From the NCBI GenBank assembly GCA_011947345.1, contig JAAVTG010000876.1, forward strand, positions 1 to 28,722: a stretch of 28,722 nt of DNA, in the 5' to 3' direction. The notes below the pieces were generated by a model. The model made no database searches. It was not told the DNA's origin and saw only the letters and a program-made list of their open reading frames with translations. Shown piece after piece: positions 18,388 through 26,512 of the stretch; position 1 is the first letter of the stretch; each line of letters begins with the position of its first letter. This DNA is from Phytophthora quininea. Its lineage: Eukaryota > Oomycota > Peronosporomycetes > Peronosporales > Peronosporaceae. Made by a program: the position numbers and the translations under genes.

Positions 18388-19422
18388 CGTGGGGTGGGTG
18401 GGGCGATTGGTCGGTTGGGGTCTGTGGAGTAAAACGTAGAATGAAGGACTAGTTCGCGCGGAGGCGGTGGCACCGAAAAGGTTAGCGGGTAGCTACCAGT
18501 AGGCGAGCGCGAGCAATGGAACCAACCGAGGGCAGTCCGACACGGCAATCGCGATCATCGCGATCCAACCCGGCTCGATTCCGGTTGATGTTTATTCGAG
18601 ATCGAATAATCAGCCGTATGGAGTATGTATCCCAGACGACGAAGCCGACGACGACGACGCTGCCGCCGCCTGCCCGACACCAGTGCCGACACCAGCACCA
18701 GCACCGCGTCAACAACAGCAGCTACATCATCTACGACCGTCAACACGGGATCTACATAATCAGCGCCGCGTCATCGCGCCGTCTTCATAATCTTCGCCAA
18801 CGGGTGGCGGAAGACCTCGGGCGCTGCCACAGGGCCAGCCCGAGGGAGTACGGGTAGACTAACATCTAAACAACTCACTTCGCAATTTGCATTAGCGCGT
18901 AAACGTCATATGCCGGGCCAGAAAATAGGAGGAGTACACGTCCAACTCGGAGAAACACAAACGGGGCTGGGCGACATCCCTCCTCCATAGACGAGGCGCG
19001 CCAGCGCCCAAGCATTCTAACCGGGCCAAACTCAGCCCGTTCCCGCAGCGTCACGGCGTGGCAGGAGAGCCCCCCCACCACCACCAAAGCCGAAAGCGTG
19101 AGGGCATGGTAGGGCGACTAACTTACTATCTTTTGGCCGAGCGCAGCGAGAGGGGTGCCGAAGGGCGCCGACCCAAGTGTAGCGCGGCTCGTCACTTTTA
19201 TGCAAAAACCTGTGTGAAATTAATAATGCATTATTGCGACAAATGGGAGGTCAGTCACCATAGTTTTTAGGTGTAAGTGATGGGCTGTGTATTTCTCCTG
19301 CTGCGACTGTGTGTTTTACCTGTTCTGTCATGCCGGGCGGTTCCTCTTCGAGACCGTGCATCAATCTGATGTTATTGTGCTGGCACCACACGATTTCGAT
19401 TTCAGGACGCAAATTCGATAAA
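18388..19422. other. Effector upstream region and low-complexity sequence, no gene seen
   Basis: About 1 kb without a supportable gene. It contains CGACGACGACG- and CACCAGCACCAGCACC-type simple repeats at 18640-18720. At 19135-19185 there is a GC-rich stretch, CGAGCGCAGCGAGAGGGGTG followed by CCGAAGGGCGCCGACCC, of the look of a repeated element end, but no mate was found in the window. Confidence 0.45.
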
Positions 19423-19483
19423 GCGCGTCTCGTCATCATGCAAATTCTCGCCACACGATTTTGATTTCAGGATGCGAATTTGC
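19387..19483 (+). repeat. Direct repeat, two units
   Basis: CACACGATTTCGATTTCAGG at 19387 and CACACGATTTTGATTTCAGG at 19453, each followed by GAcGCaAATTcG-like sequence, 66 bases apart. They overlap the inverted repeat 19423-19500. Confidence 0.6.
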
Positions 19484-19500
19484 ATGATGCCGAGACGCGC
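19423..19500. repeat. 25-base inverted repeat (hairpin)
   Basis: GCGCGTCTCGTCATCATGCA... at 19423-19447 pairs with 19476-19500 with one mismatch around a 28-base spacer. It directly abuts the inverted copy of the effector gene 3' end, so it may mark a rearrangement or element end. Confidence 0.7.
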
Positions 19501-19590
19501 TTCAGCAAGCGCACGCACCGCAACTGAGGTCTTCGACGTTGGCACATGCTTAGAGAGGCCAGCTCCGCGCGGCGCCTCGCCTCGCCTTCT
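19495..19590 (+). pseudogene. Inverted fragment of the RxLR effector 3' end
   Basis: The reverse complement of about 19500-19585 resembles plus-strand 17884-17975 over about 85 bases, including GCGAGGCG.CGCGCGG, GAGCTGGCC.CTC.AAGCA, GTGCCAACGTCGAAG and GTGCGTGCGCTTGCTG. It therefore holds, on the plus strand, the last codons (FSKRTHRN-like, TGA at 19525-19527) and 3' flank of an effector like the one at 17938-18387. No effector body precedes it; the sequence upstream is the hairpin. Confidence 0.6.
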
Positions 19591-19736
19591 TGCTGTTGTC
19601 GCTATCAATTTGTTTCATTTCAAAACAAAGATTGTCGATCGGCTGCAGGAATCGCTCCAATACATGCACAAACCTCGGTTTAACGGTGTACTAGTAGTAC
19701 TTCTTTGGGTCGCACACATACCTGTCTTCCAAATGC

Positions 19737-19774
19737 GGAAGATTATTAACAGGGTCGTCTCCTGGTCAGGTCTG
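19737..19774 (+). repeat. MULE-C left terminal inverted repeat
   Basis: Starts GGAAGATTATTAACAGGGTC. Two differences from the right copy; closely similar at the tip to the left end of MULE-B. Confidence 0.8.
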
Positions 19775-19986
19775 GTAATATGGTCTGACCACCAATGCAA
19801 TAACTGGATGTGCAATATTATTGAGGTCTGGGTTTTGGTCAGAAATAAAACATCCGCGATTGTGCGACTGTGGAGCAGTTATGAAACCTCTTTGTTTTTG
19901 CCTTGCTGGGTCTCTCCATGCGTTCTCACTTTCATCCTCCAATTTCATCGGTAACTCTTATCGGCGGCAGTCAACATTTCACGATA

Positions 19987-21558
19987 ATGACAGAACGTAG
20001 AGAGGATGTCAATGTTTCTTCGGTGCAGCACAATTCAGTTGAACCTCAGCACCGCTACAATACTGTGTTGAATCTTCGGGGTTACCAGTACACTCCCGCG
20101 TGGTCTTCTAGACGCAAGACAGTATTTCGCTGCAGCTACTACAGAGGATCTGGCTGCAAGGGCAAGGTGGAGTACATCAACGCTTCCGAGGAGTATGGCA
20201 ACTTTGTGCAGCATACATGCAGAGCGAACTCGGCTCAAGCAGCGGCTCAAGCAGTGCTTGGGTTGTCACGGCAGCAGGTGCTTAGTCGGGTGTACAATGC
20301 TCGTGACCGTCATTTTGGTGGGAGCATCCACGAACGCATCGAGATGCCTCCCCTCTCGCGCGTACAGGACCGACCGCTGAACTATCTCCAGTTTCACTAC
20401 ATATGTGGATTCGATGACTCGACTTCTCCTCACAGGATTATCGGCTGGGCGCATCCTGAGCTAATAAGTCTGCTGAAGTACGCAGGAACAACAATATTCA
20501 TTGATGGAACATTTCGCTGTGTCCCTCGTGGCTTCAAGCAGTGCGTTGTTGTGATGGTATTCGATAGGTCGACTAGTCATTACGTTCCCGTGTTCTACGG
20601 CTCTCTACTCGCACAAGTGATACCTACTGGGATATTTTGCTCTTGATATCCCAAGCTGCTGATCAACAGCTCGATCCAGCCGAAGTCGTGTGCGACTTCG
20701 AGCAAGCTCTGATTTCTGCTGTCCAAGTACATTCCCTAACGCCGACGTCATCGGCTAGCTCTTCCATTTCAAACATGCTGTCAAGCGAAAGATGCGAAAG
20801 CAGGGGATATCAAACCGTGCTGCAACTATTGCTATGGAACCAGGAGTCTTTGATATGCTCACAATGATGGCTCTCGAAGACGTCGAAGTTGGATGCGTGG
20901 GATGGGTAGAGCGGCAAATTAAGGATCGTTGCCGAGCTCAGGGAGTTTCTTACTGTCGCTCGCGGTGGCGTCGTTTTTGGGCTTACTTTTCACAGACTTG
21001 GATTATGCGCTTCCTCCGGTGGTTTGGAATGTCCACGGGATGTCTTCACGTCTCGTTGCACGCACCAATAATCCCTTGGAGAGATTTAACAGGGAACTCA
21101 ACAGCGCTTTCTCGACACCCCATCCCAGCCTACCAACCTTCGTCGCGACTATTGAAGCTCTTTATCGAGGCCATGTCACTGCTCTTGGTGCAGTCAGAAG
21201 ACGTCGAGCCCAAGGCTGACCTCGAGAAACGATCACACTTCCAACACCTGGTCCCCTCCCAGCGACGGCGGGGTCGACAACCGAAGATGATGACGACGAT
21301 GACACCGGGTCGGACTCGGATGAAGATAGTGGTAGCAGCGACCACATCGGTGAGAGCCCACAGGGTGACAGAAGCCCTGCTGATGAAGAGACTTCTGCAG
21401 CCAGTCTTGCAGTAGTCGAAGATGATGCTTCTGACCATCAACTTTCTAGACTTGCTGCTCACGATCCAGGATACTACTCGGACTCGTTTTACTACGTTTA
21501 CAGTGAAGACAATGCAGGGGTAAGTGGAGACGAGAGTAAAGCCTCAAGCGACTGGTAA
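19987..21558 (+). pseudogene. MULE-C transposase (FLYWCH plus MULE domain), decayed
   Basis: ATG 19987 (MTERREDVNV) starts a frame with a FLYWCH finger (LRGYQYTPAWSSRRKTVFRC, CKGKVEY, a late HTC) and the first catalytic segment FIDGTFRCVPRGFKQCVVVM. A frame change near 20610 is followed by the second Asp segment VVCDFEQALISAV. Then, in other frames, come LFHFKHAVKRKMRK preceded by an in-frame TAG, YCRSRWRRFWAYF, and the Glu segment RTNNPLERFNRELN. The C-terminus is an acidic Ser/Asp tail ending TAA at 21556-21558. The order and spacing match the MULE-B transposase. At least four frame changes plus a stop make it non-functional as written; part of this may be indel error. Confidence 0.75.
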
Positions 21559-21852
21559 AACTCAAGTTGAAGGTAAGTGCAGAAACCAGCACTTCTCGAT
21601 CGATTAAAGCGAGATTAAATTCACACCTGCATGACTAATCCAATACACTGCTTTTGCTTTACAAAAGACTTGGGTTGTGAGCTCATTATTCAGCTACAAA
21701 CTGAATCGCACTGCGCGCAACCATTTTCGATAGAAGCACATTGTAATATCCTCCGCTAAAACTGAAGCGAGTATACAGTACATACTCTCTTAAGTACGAT
21801 ACATATTATTTACAACGGTGGCATTCTGGGACAACCGGGCCAGAACTACACA

Positions 21853-21922
21853 CCTTGAGGGACTCGAACCCCGATGCAGCGAATAACAGGGCAAATCACA
21901 ATTCACTGCACCAGTTTTCAAG
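21853..21922 (-). other. tRNA-like sequence (Asn-type loop), possible SINE head
   Basis: On the minus strand GGTTCGAGTCC is a perfect tRNA B box, and TGGTGCAGTGA about 40 bases upstream resembles an A box. The middle carries CTGTTAT, as in an Asn (GTT) anticodon loop. CTTGA and TCAAG can pair as a short acceptor stem, but the anticodon stem pairs poorly. It looks like a degenerate tRNA or a tRNA-derived SINE head inside MULE-C, not a functional tRNA. Confidence 0.4.
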
Positions 21923-22038
21923 CCCAAACATCAGCTGGCACCAAACATATTTAATACCTAATATTGGCTCTTGTAGCGGAGGTCATGTCCGGGTCGGGGT
22001 CTGGCATTGTGGTCTGTAAATTTGCCAGACCTGTTTGT

Positions 22039-22076
22039 CAGACCTGACCAGGAGACGACCCTGTTAATAGTCTACC
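22039..22076 (-). repeat. MULE-C right terminal inverted repeat
   Basis: Reads GGTAGACTATTAACAGGGTC on the minus strand. Inside it are further GGTCTG-type inverted motifs as far as about 21980. Confidence 0.8.
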
Positions 22077-22085
22077 CCAAAATGC

Positions 22086-22511
22086 GTGTGTTTGCCTAGA
22101 TCCTGTCCAACGGCCAGGGCACTCGTGCCGATATCGTAGAATGCTTTGCAGTTGAGTCGATTTAGCGAGCAGACATCGGTACTGGCGCGTCATGGTGTCC
22201 AATTCCACAGCCGTGGCATTACTGTTTTTCGCGGGTGCTCCCCTTCCAAGTAAAACTTCATGCAGGTCTCACATTTATTGATTGCTATTCTGGTCGCCGG
22301 GACTTCCTCGCCGGCGCCGCCGTAGGACAGGTAAGTCCACCTGCTCTCTCGACGGCAAAATCCAAACTGATATGCATTGTTGTTATGCACCAGCCTCCAC
22401 GGTGTCCTACCTCCCGTCCTGGACCGCTCCTGACGCACGCAAACAGCGGGAAGCTAATCCGGGCGGATCAATTGCATTGGTAATTCTGCGTCGGGGCTCC
22501 AAGTTTTGAGA
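22086..22511. other. Unidentified sequence between MULE-C and the Copia LTR
   Basis: A minus-strand frame at 22438-22190 (continuing upstream to 22511 through one stop) encodes about 80 residues with RTPWRLVHNNNAYQFGFC and KCETCMKFYLEGEHPRK. I do not recognise it. Removing MULE-C would join this stretch to 19600-19728, so it may be the remains of a gene or element that MULE-C entered. Confidence 0.35.
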
Positions 22512-22747
22512 TGTTGAAGACAAACACAGTCGTGGGAGCTGGAATTCCCAAAGTGTACCAACGTGTACTTGCTACTGCTTATGCTTGACGTGGTAAAACC
22601 ACAACTAATCTCTTCATCTCGCCTGCCCTTGCGGGCAGTCCAGGAGACAACGAGTCTACTAATAGTTCCTAACTATCCTGCAACCACTGCTGTAACCACC
22701 CACATCCTCGCAATCTAATCTAGATGCGATGGTCATCAATCTCAACA
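22512..22747 (-). repeat. Copia 3' LTR
   Basis: On the minus strand it begins TGTTGAGATTG and ends GTCTTCAACA, with the TG...CA ends and short inverted termini TGTTGA/TCAACA expected of an LTR. It is directly preceded by the purine tract CACGGGGAG (22756-22748). No second copy is in the window, so the boundaries rest on these signals. Confidence 0.6.
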
Positions 22748-22989
22748 CTCCCCGTGAACATTCGCATTTAGATTGCAGTACTTCCCCGTTGTCTGTAAAT
22801 TACAAGCGACCACCGTCAAGTGTGATCGAACAATTTTCACTTCTAGTCCGCATGAAATTGACCCGCGAGAACCTAGCTTCTTCATGACATCACCGTGCTC
22901 CATCGTCCCGTACGGCAATCGTTCATGCTTAGCTCATCCTCAAGCTTCACGCCTTGTCTTTCAGCCACCACGGCAATTATCTCCTTGAT

Positions 22990-23117
22990 GAGCCCCGCAT
23001 GCTGTCGTTCGACCACCATGGCCCGAAAACCAGCCCATGCCCAGCTCGTCCAAGAGCCCCGCATGCCGTCGTTTTACCACCATGGCTCAGAACCAGCCTG
23101 TGACCAACTCAACCTTG
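22990..23117 (-). repeat. 64-base tandem duplication
   Basis: GAGCCCCGCATGC.GTCGTT..ACCACCATGG occurs at 22990 and again at 23054, in the non-coding part between the Copia pol stop and its LTR. A partial third copy of CCAGCTCGTCC.AGAG lies near 23137. Confidence 0.7.
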
Positions 23118-23162
23118 ACTAAGACCACCAGTTCATATCCAGCTCGTCCGAGAGCACACTTC

Positions 23163-25297
23163 CTAATCCCTGGTCCTCTTTCCAAGTGTTTGCCGTACAG
23201 AGTCGCCATTAATTTCGCGAACACCCAGTCGTCCTCTCAGCGCATTCATCACCTCTGCAGTCACAGCTTTTGTCAGTAAATCTGCTACGTTGTCTTTGGT
23301 ACCTACGTATTCGATGACTAGATCTCCCATAGCGATACGCTCGCGCACAAAGTGATATCTGGAGTGAATGTGCTTTGTCCGCTGGTGATGAACTGGATTG
23401 TCCGCCATTGCAATCGCCGATTGATTATCCACATTGACCACTGTATGCTCCTGCTCCACGCCGAGTTCTTGCAGTAGTTCTCGCAGAAATATAATCTCCT
23501 TTGCTCCGTGCGCTAATGACATGTACTCCGCTTCAGTCGAGGACAACGGAACAGTCTGCTGACTCTTGCATGAGTAGGTTATCGCACAGCCACCCAACTG
23601 CATCACGTAGCCCGAGACGGACCTCCTGCTGTCAATATCCTTCGCGTAGTCTGAATCTACAAAAGCACTCAGCTGGTGACTGTTGCTGCGACCGTCAATA
23701 ACTAGGCCATGGCCTATAGTTCCTTTCACGTAGCGAAGAATTCGCTTCGCAGCTTTCCAGTGAACAAGTCCTGGATTGTTCAAATACTTACTCACACACT
23801 GGATGGCAAATGCAATGTCTGGCCTGCTACCGGTCATCAGATACATGAGCGAGCCGACTAAACCTCTGTAATCCTTGCTCTTCATCTCCTCACATTCATC
23901 TTCGGTCTTCGGGCAATCGGCTTTGGATAGAACAGCTCCATGATCGCAAGGAGTTCTACACGGATTCAACTGCGTCAAGTTAAATTTCTCTAGCACGCTC
24001 TTCGCGTAAGTAGTTTGGTCAATGGTGAGCGTCGTCGTAGCTCGATCCCGATGCACACGAAGTCCTAGAATATGATGAACTTCTCCCATGTCCTTACACT
24101 TAAACCTCGACGCCAACATGTTTTTAATCTGCTATACCCCACTCTTGGTGTCGGAGATCAACACAAGATCATCAACTTAAATCCCCACAATCTCAACGCC
24201 ACTCGACTGAGCACGGACGTAGATGCATGCGTCGCTGTTTAACTTCGCATACCCGTTGCTCTTCAGCAAGTCTGTCAGCTTCTTGTGCCAAGCTCTTGGA
24301 GCTTGTTTCAACCCATACAGTGATTTCATCAGCTTGCACACTAACTGCTCCTGACCAGACTTAATTAGTCCTTCTGGCTGCAACATGTACACGTCTTCGG
24401 TCATGTCGCCGTTCAGGAATGCGGTGTCAACATCCGTTTGATGGCATTCCCAGTCATTGATAGCGACGACGGCTAGTAGCAACCGGAGTGATTCTAGGCG
24501 GATGACCGGCGCAAATATCTCGTCGTAGTCGATGTATTTGACCTGCTCGAATCTTCTAATGACCAGCCGTGCCTTATAACTTTCAATTCGGCCTTGTGTG
24601 TCGTATTTAATCTTGAATATCCACTTTGAAGTTAACGCCCTCTTGCCTTCGGGCAATCGGACGAGTTTCCACGTCTTGTGGGCAATGAGTGACTGACCTT
24701 CTTTATCAATTGCTTTTCGCCAATGTAGTGCATCAGCGCACTTCATTGCTTCGCCATAAGTCTTCGGCTCAACGCTAACTGCCATGCTGGATATCTTGCT
24801 GTTTTCTGTTTTGTTGATGCTATTTTCCGTCGCAACCAGGAGTTCTACTTCTTTCTGTTTTTTGAGAGCCGATCGATTGCACACATGGTAAGCACTTTTG
24901 GTCTGCGTCCAACGACGAACTTGATTAACGTGTCATGAAGATTTAAGCCAGCATAACAGCTCACATCAGGAAGATTTCCGTCTTCATCACGCAGGTCGTC
25001 GAGGTTGAACTCGTCAATAAATTCGTCGAGTTGCTGCATATTTTGTTTCCCTTCGACATCCACTTCAGGTGCTGGCTCTACATAAAACACCAACTCCGGA
25101 ATAGTGTCCGCTAGTCGAGAAGGCTGGATAAAATCTAGTTTACATATCTGCTTGAGTCTGCTGAGTTCCAGTCTTTTCAACTCCATCGCAGCATACGAAT
25201 TTGACTCATCAAAGGTTGCATGACATGTTGTAGCGTGGGGCTCAGGTTGAAAGCCTTGCCCTCCTTGCACTTTGATCGGTGTATGTGGTTGCAGCAC
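23163..25297 (-). pseudogene. Copia pol: reverse transcriptase and RNase H, decayed
   Basis: The piece 25297-24845 is a linker before the reverse transcriptase. After a frame change near an A-run at about 24855, 24884-24177 is a typical Copia RVT_2 domain: WRKAIDKEGQSLIAHKTWKL, SKWIFKIKYD, APVIRLESLRLLLAV, QTDVDTAFLNGD, LVCKLMKSLYGLKQAPRAW. The catalytic Y-VDD has TAA where Tyr is expected (24177-24179), directly before VDDLVLISD. A TAG follows about 16 codons later. The rest, 24119-23163, gives DMGEVHHILGLRV and the RNase H domain (SADWA-like SAFVDSDYAKDIDSRRSVSG, LSSTEAEYMSLAHGAKEI, KHIHSRYHFVRE). Two nonsense codons in the core make this copy dead independently of any indel error. Confidence 0.85.
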
Positions 25298-25516
25298 GAT
25301 CAGCTGGTACTGGTTGCAGTTGCAGTTGCAACTGCAGCGCCAAGGACTCCATGAAAGACTTGGGGACGTTTAGACACTTTCCTTTTGCTTCACAGCAAGC
25401 AATACAATCGGCAAGAACTAGTTTCCCGGAAGTGCCAGCTTCCCCAAAACCGTGTTTACCGTTTTCGTCTCGTGGACGTACTACAAAGTCGACTTTAGTG
25501 AATCTCTGTTCACTCG

Positions 25517-26440
25517 ATGAATACACGGAACAACCCTGACCGGAGCGATACCTCCGCTTCGAGCGACGCCGGCTCTGAAGAAATCAAGACAATGAGTGTG
25601 CCTTTGTTTTCTCCGGTTGTCGCGCCTCGAATTTCGTCTACCTCCCATTCGGCGCTGATCAAGTGGAAGAAGGCTCGTGCTGAGTATGAAGAAAGTGTGA
25701 AAGCTCGCAGCAAAGGTGATCAAGAGCTCTACGACAGGCTGTTCGAGAGCGTCAAGAGCACTTTGACGACAAGCTTTTGACGCACTTTGCACGTATCGTT
25801 GGAACGTGACGAAGGAAGATGTGACAGATGCTCGCATCATGACCGAGATCGATGCCATCATTAAGAGCGTCAAGAACTACACGCTTCCCGACATCGACCA
25901 ACTTTTCGCCAAGGAACTTCGCTTTGACATGAAAGAGACCGATGTGCATGAACGCGTGCTTAAGTACTTCATGAGCTGCAACCAGATCATCGATGATCAT
26001 GGTTTGAAGACCTGTTTTGAAGGTGACAACGGTCCCAGGGAGAAGTGCAAGCTTCTGATCGAATCTTTGGCTCCGGATGGGTTGAAGACAGACGTGAAAA
26101 ACGCTATCCGTTTCCAGATTCCCGTCGCTCGTAGTGACGAGAAAAACTCCACGACTTGATATTGGAGAAAGCGCTCGAGCAAGACCGTGACTTCCGTCGC
26201 CGCAAACGCTCGCGCTACGACGAGCAATTTACCAAGCCTGGCAAAACTCAACGGGTGCAAGGTAAACCTCGCGCAAAAGACCAACGCGGCCGCCCTCAAC
26301 GTGGGGCGAATGCTGAACATGACTCACGCAGCAGTGCTGCTGACCGTGTTGTGGCGAAGCCCTCTGCAGATGAAAAGAAACCTGCTGCACCACGGGATGG
26401 CTGCTTGAAGTGCGGTGGACCGCACTTCATCTCTTCATGA
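25517..26440 (+). pseudogene. Gypsy gag, frame-broken
   Basis: Three frames carry one polyprotein: 25517-25780 (Ser-rich N-terminus, then ALIKWKKARAEYEESVKAR), 25806-26159 (VTDARIMTEIDAIIKSVKNY, LRFDMKETDVHERVLKYF) and 26156-26440 (basic linker RRRKRSRYDEQF and a CLKCGGPH zinc-knuckle start). The joins near 25755, 25799 (GTTGG) and 26145 are resolved by small base additions, consistent with indel error. This is the usual capsid and nucleocapsid layout of oomycete Gypsy elements. Confidence 0.7.
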
Positions 26441-26512
26441 TCTGCCGCTACAAATGAAGAGAAGAAGGAGCTTCCAAAGAAATTCCACAGGCCTCGACCT
26501 GAAAAGAGCCGC

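Larger units (their letters stand above)
19737..22076. mobile_element. MULE-C: Mutator-like element
   Basis: A 2,340-base element bounded by 38-base inverted repeats (19737-19774 and 22039-22076; shared core TATTAACAGGGTCGTCTCC) with two differences. The target duplication is CCAAATGC on the left (19729-19736) and CCAAAATGC on the right (22077-22085). MULEs normally make 9 bases, so the left copy has probably lost one A of an A-run in the assembly. It carries a decayed FLYWCH/MULE transposase related to that of MULE-B and about 480 bases of non-coding sequence with a tRNA-like unit. No second gene is seen. Confidence 0.8.
22512..25526 (-). mobile_element. Copia-type LTR retrotransposon, 5'-truncated and decayed
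   Basis: Read on the minus strand: a possible upstream polyprotein piece (25526-25242), reverse transcriptase and RNase H (25297-23163), a non-coding stretch, a short purine tract GGGGAG and a 236-base LTR. The gag, protease and integrase core are absent or unrecognisable, and no 5' LTR is in the window. It meets the Gypsy gag head to head near 25500. Confidence 0.75.
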
